The notes under the pieces were generated by a model. That model worked only from the letters and a program-made list of their open reading frames with translations. It was not told the origin of the DNA and searched no databases. A program made the position numbers and the translations under genes. A stretch of 32,464 nucleotides of DNA from Oscillospiraceae bacterium (lineage in GTDB: Bacteria; Bacillota; Clostridia; Oscillospirales; CAG-272), in the NCBI GenBank assembly GCA_015065045.1, contig SVRB01000004.1, forward strand, positions 1-32,464, in the 5' to 3' direction. Shown one piece after another: positions 22,267 through 30,149 of the stretch (within the stretch, counting starts at the first letter, position 1; every line of letters begins with the position of its first letter).

Positions 22267-23538
22267 ATGGCAAAAAAGAAAAAAGAAATATTAGTAGGTA
22301 TTTTTGGGCTGCGACGCGGAATTTCATTTATAAAGAATTTCAAACGAATTGAAGGCGTAAGGATCGTTGCAGTATGCGAAAAGATTGACGCGGATATTGA
22401 AAAAGCAAAAGAATTTCTCCCCGAAGATACAAAGATATTTAAAGATTTTGATGAGTTTATTGATGTGAAAATGGATGCCGTTGTTTTGGCAAACTTTTTC
22501 CACGAGCACGCAAAATATGCCATTAAAGCACTTGAAAAAATGATACATATATTGAGCGAGACGACAGCGGCGCCTACTCTTGCTGAGTGCGTACAGCTCT
22601 GTCGCGCTGTTGAAAAATCTAAGTGTAAGTATATGCTTGCCGCTAACACGTCGTGGATGCCCGGAGTATTCGAGCTTCAGCGTTTGTATAAGCAGGGTGT
22701 TATCGGTGATGCAATATACGGCGAGGCTGAATATTTACATCCGGCTGAAGCGTTGCCTTACGGATTTAAAAACAGGTCTAAAGAATTGTATACACATTGG
22801 AGAAAGCATCTGCCGAGAACGTTTTATAATATGCACTCACTCGGAGCATTGATGGAAATAACGGGATCGGTTCCCGTAAGAGTTTCGGGAAAGGCTTGTT
22901 TCTCGCCTAAATATGCGGAAAATATGGGTCAGCCATACGTTGGAGACGGTTCGGGAATCTCTATCACTGAAATGGACAACGGCGCTGTATTTACGGCAAC
23001 GGGATGTTCTTCTATGGGACCTGTCAGCAAGTGGTTTAGACTTGCTGGTGACAGAGGTAATATTGAAACATTACGATTTGATCAAACGGGTGTTCGTATT
23101 GACTATATGAAATTTGCCATTCCTGATAATGACGAGGCAAACGCAAGTAAATCATATTATCCCGATACAGCAGGCTCAAGCGGTATTTTTACTGACGAGG
23201 AGATAAAATACGCTGATTTGCCCGAAGCAACGAAAACGGGACATGCAGGGCATTGTGATTTCTGGTTGACACTATATTTTATCAAATACTTACGTGATGA
23301 AGTCGAGCCATTTTTTAACGTATATCGCGCAACGGCTCTTTCTGCTGCGGCGATTCTTTCCTGGAGAAGTATTTTGAATAAAGGTAAGGAGTATGATATT
23401 CCCGATTTTACCGACAAAAGACGTCGCAGAAAATATGAGAATGATAATCTCTCGCCTTTTCCTGATGAAAACGGAAACGTTGGACTTCCTTGCTCGAGTA
23501 AGGATTATAATCTTTTCAAAAAATATAATATTGAATAA
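22267..23538 (+). CDS. Gfo/Idh/MocA-family oxidoreductase
   Basis: 423 residues. An N-terminal Rossmann domain (ILVGIFGLRRG, about 10-125) and a C-terminal alpha/beta domain of the GFO/IDH/MocA family. Features seen are VAVCEK at the second strand, the LSETTAAPTLAECVQL segment where most members have EKP, and HSLGALMEITG. The typical GxGxxG reads GIFGLRRG and the usual EKP lysine is replaced, so cofactor use or catalysis may differ. Substrate is unknown, probably a sugar or cyclitol. GAGGTG at 22256-22261 selects ATG 22267. Confidence 0.85.
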   Translation: MAKKKKEILVGIFGLRRGISFIKNFKRIEGVRIVAVCEKIDADIEKAKEFLPEDTKIFKDFDEFIDVKMDAVVLANFFHEHAKYAIKALEKMIHILSETTAAPTLAECVQLCRAVEKSKCKYMLAANTSWMPGVFELQRLYKQGVIGDAIYGEAEYLHPAEALPYGFKNRSKELYTHWRKHLPRTFYNMHSLGALMEITGSVPVRVSGKACFSPKYAENMGQPYVGDGSGISITEMDNGAVFTATGCSSMGPVSKWFRLAGDRGNIETLRFDQTGVRIDYMKFAIPDNDEANASKSYYPDTAGSSGIFTDEEIKYADLPEATKTGHAGHCDFWLTLYFIKYLRDEVEPFFNVYRATALSAAAILSWRSILNKGKEYDIPDFTDKRRRRKYENDNLSPFPDENGNVGLPCSSKDYNLFKKYNIE

Positions 23539-23540
23539 AA

Positions 23541-23575
23541 AATAAGGGCGGACAATGTGTCCGCCCTTATTTTGT
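23541..23575 (+). terminator. Terminator ending the 19764-23538 gene run
   Basis: A perfect 14-bp GC-rich stem (23541-23554 with 23558-23571) with a 3-nt loop, followed by T's. Confidence 0.9.
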
Positions 23576-23860
23576 TAATTTTTTTGTTTTCGTCAATAGA
23601 GAATTTTTTCAAAAAGTAAAATAAGAAAAATCTATTTAATTTTTTGCGGAGTCAAGAGGAGCTTTTTTTCAAAAAGCACCTCTTGTGTGGGTTCGGGAGC
23701 AAGGCTCCTGATTGTTTGTGCTCTAAAATCCGTAGCTATAGCTCATATAAATAATGGTTGTCGCATATAATTATTCATAAAATATTTGAAAAATATTAGT
23801 TGTAAATACAATAATGAGTATGTTATACTAATTAGTGTGTATTGTTAGATTGGAGAAAGA
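23576..23860. other. Intergenic gap with inverted repeats and a promoter
   Basis: A 14-bp inverted repeat with one mismatch, AAGAGGAGCTTTTT (23654-23667) and AAAAAGCACCTCTT (23671-23684), is followed by a small GGAGC/GCTCC hairpin near 23695-23708. This pair looks like a dispersed-repeat fragment. TTGTAA (23800-23805) and TATACT (23824-23829), 18 bp apart, are the likely promoter of the next gene. No ORF is supported. Confidence 0.5.
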
Positions 23861-24391
23861 GTGAAAGAGATATTTTCTTCTTTTTTTGAAAAAATGACCT
23901 CTCTTACGATGATGCTGAGCGGCGCTTTGTGTGAAGAAAGGTGTGTAATTACTCCTGAATCGGCTTTGGAAAGGTCGCGGATGCTTCGGAATGAATGTGT
24001 TGAACGCGCTGAAAAACAGTTTATAACACCTATTTGCAGAGAGGATATAGTGACGATATGTTTGAAAATACATAGGCTGAACTGTAATATATACGATATT
24101 CTAAAAAATAATTTATATGAGTTATCAAGCCGACGCTTTACTTTGGAAATAACTGAGCTATACAAGCTATGCCGACGTTTGCACGGGGTGTTTGAGAATG
24201 GCTTTCCAAAAAAATATTCAGATGCTCTTGACGTTGAATATATATTAAAATCGAAAGCAACAGAGAAAAGCAGGTATAATTATACGGAATTTATGTATGA
24301 ACAGCTGCTTTACAGCAGGATAAAATCCTGTTATGATGCTGTAATTGATATTTTGGAGCTTGTAGTTGTCACGGTTATAAAAAATACATAA
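23861..24391 (+). CDS. DUF47/PhoU-like helical protein
   Basis: 176 residues, all helical. FITPICREDIVTICLKIHRLNCNIYDI closely follows the DUF47 (PhoU_div) signature (FITPxDREDIxxLxxxLDDixdxI), preceded by the usual helix RNECVERAEKQ. DUF47 proteins usually partner Pit phosphate transporters, but none is nearby and the metal-binding Asp pair in LDD is LNC here, so the role may differ. The start is GTG 23861 with GGAG 5 nt upstream. It begins a four-gene run with short gaps. Confidence 0.75.
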   Translation: MKEIFSSFFEKMTSLTMMLSGALCEERCVITPESALERSRMLRNECVERAEKQFITPICREDIVTICLKIHRLNCNIYDILKNNLYELSSRRFTLEITELYKLCRRLHGVFENGFPKKYSDALDVEYILKSKATEKSRYNYTEFMYEQLLYSRIKSCYDAVIDILELVVVTVIKNT

Positions 24392-24408
24392 AACATAGGA
24401 CGGATAAT

Positions 24409-25287
24409 ATGTTCGGATACGTAAAACCGGAGTCGCGTGAATTAAAGGTAAAAGAATACGAGCTTTACAAGAGCGCATATTGCGGACTCTGTCGTGTTAT
24501 GGGCAAACGTTACTCTTATATATATAAAATGTCTTTGAGCTATGATTTTGTGTTTATGGTTCTTTTAAGACTATACGCTATGCCGGAAGATGTTTCGTTT
24601 TCACAAAAAAGGTGTATTGCTCATCCTTTGAAAAAGAAAACGATGATGGATTGCAATTCAGCTCTTGAGACGGCTTCCGATATTGGCGTGATAATGCTGT
24701 ATCACGATTTTCTGGACAAGATAAAGGATAAAGACGGTATAAAATCATTAGTTTGCTATCTTACGATGCCTGAGCTTAAAAGATTACGCAAAAAGGCGTG
24801 TAAGAATGAAAAAATAAAGGACTTTGACCTTTTTGTTGAACAGAAGCTGAACGAGTTATCTGAGATAGAAAAAGAGAATACGAAATCCATCGATATGGCA
24901 GCTGAGAATTTCGGAGAAATACTCGGAGAGGCATTGTCTATCGGGTACGATGGAAGTTTAAAAAGAACGGTATATGAAATTGGCAGAAATATCGGCAAAT
25001 GGGTATATATCATAGATGCTTTGGACGATATAGATGTTGACGAAAAGAAGGGCAACTATAATCCGTTTTTATTGGTATTCGATAGTTCCGACGAGGCAAA
25101 AAAACAGGGTAATATGATAAAGACTGCCATGTTGAATATTCTCTCGGATTGTGATAAAGCTTTTGCTTTGCTTGAAAATTCCGACAGCGGAGTATATAAT
25201 ATCCTTACGAATATAATCAGGCTCGGCAACGTCGAGACTGTTGACAAAATACTTAAGAAGAACGGCTTTGTTTTGACAGAAACATAA
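24409..25287 (+). CDS. DUF5685-family protein
   Basis: 292 residues. The start MFGYVKPESRELKVKEYELYKSAYCGLCRVMGKRY is the recognisable hallmark of DUF5685. It is followed by a helical body with several Cys (YCGLCR, RCIAHP, DCNSALE) and a DALDDIDVDEKKGNYNPF segment reminiscent of metal-binding helices in prenyl-synthase-like or haem-oxygenase-like all-alpha folds. Biochemical function is unknown. The gene begins 17 bp after the DUF47-like gene and is followed 34 bp later by the J-domain gene, a pairing I recall as frequent in clostridia. Confidence 0.82.
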   Translation: MFGYVKPESRELKVKEYELYKSAYCGLCRVMGKRYSYIYKMSLSYDFVFMVLLRLYAMPEDVSFSQKRCIAHPLKKKTMMDCNSALETASDIGVIMLYHDFLDKIKDKDGIKSLVCYLTMPELKRLRKKACKNEKIKDFDLFVEQKLNELSEIEKENTKSIDMAAENFGEILGEALSIGYDGSLKRTVYEIGRNIGKWVYIIDALDDIDVDEKKGNYNPFLLVFDSSDEAKKQGNMIKTAMLNILSDCDKAFALLENSDSGVYNILTNIIRLGNVETVDKILKKNGFVLTET

Positions 25288-25321
25288 AATATGTTTTTAA
25301 TCGAAAAGGAGTTATTTGAAA

Positions 25322-25933
25322 ATGACAGATCCATATAAGGTGCTCGGCGTATCAAGAAATGCGACCGATGAAGAAATAAAAAAAGCTTACCGCGAGTTAG
25401 CGCGTAAATATCATCCCGATAACTATGTAAATAACCCTCTTGCTGACCTCGTTGAAGAAAAAATGAAAGAAGTAAACGAGGCTTATGACCAGATCCAGAA
25501 GGAGAGAAGCGAAAACCGTTATTCATACGGTAATTCGACAGATGGCGGTTATTCGACGTATACAGGTGAATTTATACAGATTCGCGAGCTTATAAGAATG
25601 GGCAGACTTTCTGAGGCGGAAACCATGCTTAACTATATTCCTAACTCGGACAGAAACGGGGAATGGAACTTCCTTAAGGGCTGTGTGCTTGAGAGAAGAG
25701 GCTGGTATTTTGATGCTCAAAAGTTTTTTGAAGCAGCGTGCTATATGGATCCTGATAACCTTGAATATCAGGACGCATTGAAGAAAATAAAGAACAGCGC
25801 TAATTCGTTTGGTGGTTACAGAGCCTCAAATGTTGACAGGACAGGCTGTTCGATGTGCGACGTGTGTATGTCACTTATGTGTGCTGACTGCTGTTGTGAA
25901 TGTCTTGGAGGAGATTTTATACGTTGTTGCTGA
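25322..25933 (+). CDS. J-domain protein with TPR-like region and Cys-rich tail
   Basis: 203 residues. The J domain (1-65) has the HPD triad at 31-33 (KYHPDNY), needed to stimulate DnaK ATPase. A short spacer (about 68-85) and TPR-like helices ([32 protein letters not shown]) follow. The C-terminus has about ten Cys in its last 28 residues ([20 protein letters not shown]), a probable metal site or lipid-modified membrane tether. AAAGGAG at 25305-25311 fits ATG 25322 (10 nt); a TTG at 25316 is in frame but only 4 nt away. A co-chaperone for its neighbours is plausible. Confidence 0.88.
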   Translation: MTDPYKVLGVSRNATDEEIKKAYRELARKYHPDNYVNNPLADLVEEKMKEVNEAYDQIQKERSENRYSYGNSTDGGYSTYTGEFIQIRELIRMGRLSEAETMLNYIPNSDRNGEWNFLKGCVLERRGWYFDAQKFFEAACYMDPDNLEYQDALKKIKNSANSFGGYRASNVDRTGCSMCDVCMSLMCADCCCECLGGDFIRCC

Positions 25934-25941
25934 TAAATAAT

Positions 25942-26505
25942 ATGTCAAAGAAAAAGAAAAATCATAATATTCATAGACATAAAAGATGTATATCGAAGTC
26001 ACAGAAATTGTCTTTTTCGGCAATTATGTGCGCATTGGGGGTAGTAATTCTTTTAGTCGGCTCGATTATTGAGTTGGTCGATATTACTATGGCTGCGATT
26101 GCGTCCTTTCTTATCATAATTTGTATGATTGAGTTAGGCGGTTATATGCCTTGGCTTGTCTATGCCGTAACCTCTGCTTTGGGATTTTTATTGTTGCCAA
26201 ATAAGACGGTAATGATGATCTATATTTTGTTTTTCGGCTTTTATCCCATACTGAAAAACTATTTTGAAAGACTTAGTCCCATATTTAGCTGGATAGCAAA
26301 ATTTGTTGTTTTCAATATTGCCGTAGTATTTTATTACTTGGTTATAGAAAAGCTATTTTACGTAAATGCTGATTCTGTAAAGTCATATTTACTTGTTCTT
26401 GTAAACGTGATTTTCTTTACGTTTGATCTTACGTTAACGCTTTTTGTTACAGCGTACGTAAGAAAACTTCGTAAGCTTTTTCAGATTCATAAATTTTTTA
26501 AGTGA
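25942..26505 (+). CDS. Polytopic membrane protein, unknown (clustered with J-domain and DUF5685 genes)
   Basis: 187 residues from ATG 25942. A Lys-rich cytoplasmic N-terminus (MSKKKKNHN) is followed by about five to six membrane helices, with IELGGYMPWLVYAVTSALGFLLLPNK in the middle. The layout recalls ECF-transporter S components, but no family assignment is safe. ATG 25942 has no ribosome site. GGAGGAG at 25907-25913 would instead serve a TTG at 25924 overlapping the J-domain gene; that G-rich sequence also encodes Gly-Gly of the J protein, so it may be coincidental. Either way the gene is coupled to the one before. Confidence 0.75.
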   Translation: MSKKKKNHNIHRHKRCISKSQKLSFSAIMCALGVVILLVGSIIELVDITMAAIASFLIIICMIELGGYMPWLVYAVTSALGFLLLPNKTVMMIYILFFGFYPILKNYFERLSPIFSWIAKFVVFNIAVVFYYLVIEKLFYVNADSVKSYLLVLVNVIFFTFDLTLTLFVTAYVRKLRKLFQIHKFFK

Positions 26506-26523
26506 ATATAAGATAACAAAAAG

Positions 26524-26552
26524 CCCTCACCGGTCAGGTGAGGGTGTTTTTT
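26524..26552 (+). terminator. Terminator of the DUF47/DUF5685/J-domain run
   Basis: CCCTCACC (26524-26531) pairs with GGTGAGGG (26537-26544), followed by a T-run. It lies just beyond the convergent small ORF at 26557. Confidence 0.85.
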
Positions 26553-26556
26553 TATA

Positions 26557-26631
26557 TCATTTTCTTAGTTTAAATATTCTCCGTAACAGAGGAACGAATA
26601 TACGCGGTGATTTTACGATAACTATTTTCAA
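26557..26631 (-). CDS. spoVM: 24-residue peptide resembling stage V sporulation protein SpoVM
   Basis: TTG 26631 to TGA 26557 has an excellent AAGGGGG site 8 nt upstream (26640-26646). The peptide begins MKIVIVKSPRIF and continues as a basic amphipathic helix ending in FKLRK. Known SpoVM peptides (24-26 residues) start MKxxxIKxPK and carry an amphipathic helix that recognises the convex forespore membrane and aids coat assembly; K7, P9 and an Arg near 17 agree here. The usual glycine pair is replaced by VP. It follows a 52-residue membrane protein gene, whose stop codon is just upstream of this ribosome site. Confidence 0.55.
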   Translation of the reverse strand: MKIVIVKSPRIFVPLLRRIFKLRK

Positions 26632-26647
26632 AAGAATAACCCCCTTG

Positions 26648-26806
26648 TTATTTTTGCAAAATGTAGAGAATGCCGGCTGCAATTATAACCACAGCTTCAA
26701 TTACAGCCAGAAAATACGTAGGCAGGAAAAACGCCAAAAGGATTCCGCACCCGAATGACAGAATTATAAAGCCGAGCATTTTTAAAAGCGAGTTTTGTCC
26801 GCACAT
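26648..26806 (-). CDS. 52-residue small membrane protein
   Basis: ATG 26806 to TAA 26648 with GGGAGA 9 nt upstream (plus 26816-26821). Two hydrophobic helices (about 8-30 and 33-50) are joined by a short turn with Pro (FFLPTYF). The tail ILYILQK is basic. I recognise the general type as a common clostridial two-helix peptide of unknown function. It lies directly upstream of the spoVM-like microgene and is probably translated from the same message. Confidence 0.6.
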   Translation of the reverse strand: MCGQNSLLKMLGFIILSFGCGILLAFFLPTYFLAVIEAVVIIAAGILYILQK

Positions 26807-26900
26807 TTTCAGAAATCTCCCTGATAAAGTTTCTTTTAGTACAGTATATGTTTTTTATAAAAAAGTGTTATTTTGATTTTTGACGGCAATTTCATAAAAT

Positions 26901-27767
26901 CTAAAATCCTATGCCCGTATAATCTCCAAAACCCTCGCCGAATACCTCTTTTGCCTCGCAAATAATAACGAAAGCCTTATCGGAATCGATAGACGCTACC
27001 GTTTTTTTCATAAGATAAATTTTGCTCTTTTTCAATGCGCAGATAATTATTTCTTTGTCTTTATTGAAAAATCCGCTTTTTCCGTTAAGTATGGTAATGC
27101 CAAAGCCAAGCTTTAAAAGCGCATCGCTTATTTCTTTGTTTTTGTCACTTATAATATATGCCACCTTGCCGTCTGATGCTCCGTAGATTATTGAATCAAG
27201 CGCCATATTTGAAATATAAATAGCAATAATACCGTAAAGGGCGCTATCAAGCTTTCTGAAAAACAATGCATAGAAGAATATTACTGTTAGGTCTATAATA
27301 AGGCAGACCTTTCCGATGGAAAGCTTTTTTATTTTGTATTTCAAAAGCTTTGCCAATAACTCCGTTCCGCCGGTGGTTGCACTTTTTTTCATTAGTATTC
27401 CGAGTGATCCGCCAAGGAGAAGGCTTCCAAAAATGCAAGCCAAAAAATTATCGGTTTTAGGAAACGTAAAAAATACAGTTAAAGTGTCGATAATCACCGA
27501 CGTGAAAAATATCGAAAAAAATGACGCGACCAAAAGCCGAAATCCCTCTTTTTTGAATCCGATAAGGAGTAACGGAAGATTTAAAACAAAAACTGTTGTT
27601 CCTATAGGTATAACAGGGATAAAATGATTTATAATTTGTGAGATGCCTGTAAATCCGCCCATAGCAAGACTGTTTGATTGAAAAAAAGCTACGAATGAAA
27701 ACGAATATAATATGCAACCGAAAATGATGATGAGATAATCTTTGAATACCGATCTTATTTTAGCCAA
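26901..27767 (-). CDS. YitT-family membrane protein (DUF161 + DUF2179)
   Basis: 288 residues. About five to six helices in the first 200 residues include the family motif SLAMGGFTGISQIINHF and KKSATTGGTELLAKLL (YitT repeats GGxxGI and ATTGGTD). A cytosolic ferredoxin-like DUF2179 domain follows (about 205-288, GKVAYIISDKNKEISDALL...). Transport function is unproven for the family. A GGAG at 27776-27779 is 8 nt from TTG 27767 but only 2 nt from TTG 27773, so I choose 27767. Confidence 0.9.
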   Translation of the reverse strand: MAKIRSVFKDYLIIIFGCILYSFSFVAFFQSNSLAMGGFTGISQIINHFIPVIPIGTTVFVLNLPLLLIGFKKEGFRLLVASFFSIFFTSVIIDTLTVFFTFPKTDNFLACIFGSLLLGGSLGILMKKSATTGGTELLAKLLKYKIKKLSIGKVCLIIDLTVIFFYALFFRKLDSALYGIIAIYISNMALDSIIYGASDGKVAYIISDKNKEISDALLKLGFGITILNGKSGFFNKDKEIIICALKKSKIYLMKKTVASIDSDKAFVIICEAKEVFGEGFGDYTGIGF

Positions 27768-27806
27768 GGTCAATTCTCCGATCTATACATATATATTGCA
27801 ATAATC

Positions 27807-27837
27807 GGGTACACGGACTGAGTCTGTGTACCCTTTT
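27807..27837. terminator. Hairpin terminator between the DUF-like gene and the YitT gene
   Basis: A 13-bp stem (27807-27819 with 27821-27833, one G-U pair) has T4 on the plus strand and a weaker T-rich tail on the minus strand. It probably ends transcription of the gene at 27872-28306. Confidence 0.6.
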
Positions 27838-27871
27838 ATTACATCATAAAATTACAAAAAGCAAATAAAGA

Positions 27872-28306
27872 TTATAAATATTGACGAATGTCTACGGCAA
27901 GGTTGTTTTCGATCGATATAAGGTTTTTTGCCATATTTTTTGAGTTTTCATCTGCAGCTTTATACTGATTAAGATATCGGCTGAGTGATTTTACACCCAT
28001 ATTGCATCCGTCTGTCATAAGGTCGGCAACGGTATTGTCGGAGTCATCAACCATAAGCTTTGCATTCGTTTTTATCCAGGACATTCCTTTTGCCATAGGA
28101 TTAGGCTGTTTACCGTCATCGCTGAATCTGTTAAGCTCTGTGCGTATCTTACATTCAAGCTCTTCGTGGTCTTTTTTGCTTTCAATAAGCTTTTGTTTAA
28201 AATCTTGGTTCCTTACGTTGTCGATTACGTCTTCGAGGGAAGAAATTCCCATTTTTACTCCCGAATCACATTCTCTGAGCAGTCGTATTGTATCGTGTTC
28301 TATCAT
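27872..28306 (-). CDS. Small helical protein, ferritin-like/DUF2383-type
   Basis: 144 residues, predicted as a four-helix bundle: TIRLLRECDSGVKMGISSLEDVID, FKQKLIESKKDHEELECKIRTEL, NPMAKGMSWIKTNAKLMVDD and the conserved-looking DLMTDGCNMGVKSLSRYLNQYKAADENSK. The helical spacing recalls DUF2383 and other ferritin-like proteins, but the EXXH iron motifs are not clear, so metal binding is doubtful. AAAGGAG precedes the ATG. Clostridial homologues are usually annotated only as hypothetical. It is transcribed alone. Confidence 0.75.
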   Translation of the reverse strand: MIEHDTIRLLRECDSGVKMGISSLEDVIDNVRNQDFKQKLIESKKDHEELECKIRTELNRFSDDGKQPNPMAKGMSWIKTNAKLMVDDSDNTVADLMTDGCNMGVKSLSRYLNQYKAADENSKNMAKNLISIENNLAVDIRQYL

Positions 28307-28396
28307 TTTTTTAGTCTCCTTTGGGTTTATTTACAAACAGTATGCCCCAGAAATATATAAAATATTTTTTGTTTTTGGAATGTAAAAAAATAGTGC

Positions 28397-28425
28397 TTGT
28401 AAGATTGGTGGGTATGTGATATAAT
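28397..28425 (+). promoter_or_regulatory. Promoter of the PlsC-like gene
   Basis: TTGTAA (28397-28402), 17 bp, TGaTATAAT (28417-28425). Extended -10; start near 28432. Confidence 0.75.
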
Positions 28426-28453
28426 ATTTTTACTAATAATGGGGAGAAAAAAT

Positions 28454-29758
28454 ATGAAGATCAAAACGAAGAATATTTCTTTTGAAAAGATTGCGAAAAT
28501 CAAAAGACCTAAGCATTTTAATCCCGTTAAACCCAATATTTTTTTCAGAACACTTATCAGAGTTTTATCCCAAAAGGATTTGATGGCGACAAAATTTACT
28601 TATACTAAGACCGATATGGAAAAGGTGGGTGACGAGCCTTGTCTTATCCTTATGAACCATTCAAGCTTTTTGGATTTTGAAATAGCATATAAAATACTTT
28701 ATCCGAAACCCTTTTGCGTTGTTGCGACAACCGACGCATTTGTCAGCAAGGGTTGGCTTATGAGACTTATAGGCTGTATTCCTACACAGAAATTTGTAAC
28801 AGACGTTACACTTATAAATGATATGGAATATGCTTTAAAGACGTTAAAAATTCCCGTTTTGATGTATCCTGAAGCAGGTTACTCATTCGACGGTTGTGCC
28901 ACCTCGCTTCCGAGAGGCCTTGGCAGACTTTTAAAAAAGCTTGATGTTCCCGTTGTCAGCATACACACTGATGGTGTATTCTTGCATCAGCCTTTATATA
29001 ATTGTCTCAAAAAGAGAAAAATAAAGGCAAGCGCTGATATAAAATGTATTCTATCTAAGGACGAAGTAAGAGAAAAGTCGGTTCAGGAGCTTGATGAGGT
29101 GCTTGAGGAAGCGTTTACTTTTGACAGCTTTGACTGGCAGTATAAAAATAAGATCGAAATTACAGAGCCTTACAGGGCTGAGGGTCTTAACAGAATCTTG
29201 TATAAGTGTGCAAGCTGTATGACCGAGGGAATGATGGAAGGCAAGGGAACGAGCTTGAAATGCCACCATTGCGGAAAGGAATACGAGCTTGATAAATACG
29301 GAAGACTTAACGCGTTGAACGGAGAGACCGAATTCAGCCATATTCCCGATTGGTATAATTGGGAAAGAGAATGTGTTAAGAAGGAAATTGCCGACGGAAC
29401 GTATAAGCTTGACACAGAGGTGGATATATGCGTGTTGGTCGACTACAAGGCTTTGTACAGAGTGGGCGAGGGCAGACTTACACACGATAAAAACGGTTTT
29501 AAACTTGTAGGCTGTGACGGAAAGCTTGAATATACACAAAAGCCGCTCGTATCGCATAGCCTTAATTCTGATTATTATTGGTATGAAATAGGCGATATAA
29601 TCAGTATCGGAAACAAAGATACGCTTTATTACTGCTTCCCGAAGGGAAGTAACGTGGACGTTGTTGCAAAAACAAGAATAGCGGCTGAAGAATTATATAA
29701 GACGGTAAGACCGAAAAGGGCTGCAAAAAACGAAAAGACTGCAACGATCGAGAGCTGA
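28454..29758 (+). CDS. PlsC-like 1-acyl-glycerol-3-phosphate acyltransferase with zinc-ribbon extension
   Basis: 434 residues. The N-terminal half is an acyltransferase of the PlsC/LPLAT fold: NHSSFLD (H69 to D74, the HX4D catalytic motif) and YPEAGYSFDG (about 138-147) in place of the usual EGTR. The second half is unusual for PlsC. A Cys4 zinc ribbon (YKCASC then LKCHHCGKEYELDKYGRL) is followed by about 140 residues of strand-rich sequence. PlsC alone is about 240 residues, so this is a fusion or a distinct clostridial subfamily. GGGGAG at 28440-28445 fits ATG 28454. The acceptor lipid is unknown. Confidence 0.85.
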   Translation: MKIKTKNISFEKIAKIKRPKHFNPVKPNIFFRTLIRVLSQKDLMATKFTYTKTDMEKVGDEPCLILMNHSSFLDFEIAYKILYPKPFCVVATTDAFVSKGWLMRLIGCIPTQKFVTDVTLINDMEYALKTLKIPVLMYPEAGYSFDGCATSLPRGLGRLLKKLDVPVVSIHTDGVFLHQPLYNCLKKRKIKASADIKCILSKDEVREKSVQELDEVLEEAFTFDSFDWQYKNKIEITEPYRAEGLNRILYKCASCMTEGMMEGKGTSLKCHHCGKEYELDKYGRLNALNGETEFSHIPDWYNWERECVKKEIADGTYKLDTEVDICVLVDYKALYRVGEGRLTHDKNGFKLVGCDGKLEYTQKPLVSHSLNSDYYWYEIGDIISIGNKDTLYYCFPKGSNVDVVAKTRIAAEELYKTVRPKRAAKNEKTATIES

Positions 29759-29791
29759 TTTATAAAAAAATTATAAATCAGAAAAAAATTC

Positions 29792-29820
29792 TTGACTTTA
29801 GCGTGGGAAAGTGCTATTAT
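29792..29820 (+). promoter_or_regulatory. Promoter of the T-box operon
   Basis: TTGACT (29792-29797), 17 bp, TGcTATTAT (29812-29820). Start near 29827, at the beginning of the T-box leader. Confidence 0.8.
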
Positions 29821-29826
29821 ACTGAT

Positions 29827-30092
29827 ATACTTTTAGATAACACGTTGACGAAAACCAGTAGGTAAAGGACTAACTCTTTCAGAGAATTGCCGTATAGGTG
29901 CGAGGCATAAGAGTGGGATTACTGAATTCATTTCCGAGTGGCTTGTTTGAACTTTTTAGTAGGACAAGACGGGGAAGCACCCGTTATAGTGCAAGGGTCT
30001 AAAAAATTCGGATCTATGAGAACCAACTGAGGTGGTACCACGGGATAAACTCGTCCTCTGCAATTATAATTGCAGAGGACTTTTTGTTTTTG
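29827..30092 (+). ncRNA. T-box riboswitch, specifier TTC (phenylalanine)
   Basis: Stem I is recognisable. The loop-E strand AGTA (29857-29860) is followed by GGTAA, which pairs with TTACT just before GAA (29924-29926). The next triplet, TTC at 29927-29929, is the specifier and is followed by A as usual, then TTTCCGAG. Stem II/III elements (TTTTTAG/CTAAAAA) follow. The T-box, AACTGAGGTGGTACCACGG (30025-30043), has bulge TGGT, matching a tRNA with discriminator A such as tRNA-Phe. The terminator is a 14-bp stem (30053-30080) and T-run. Uncharged tRNA-Phe would favour the antiterminator and turn on the genes downstream. Confidence 0.9.
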
Positions 30093-30149
30093 TTAAGCCT
30101 TATTGATTTTAATAGGTTTGTACAAATGAGTTGGAGGATATTAGAAATT

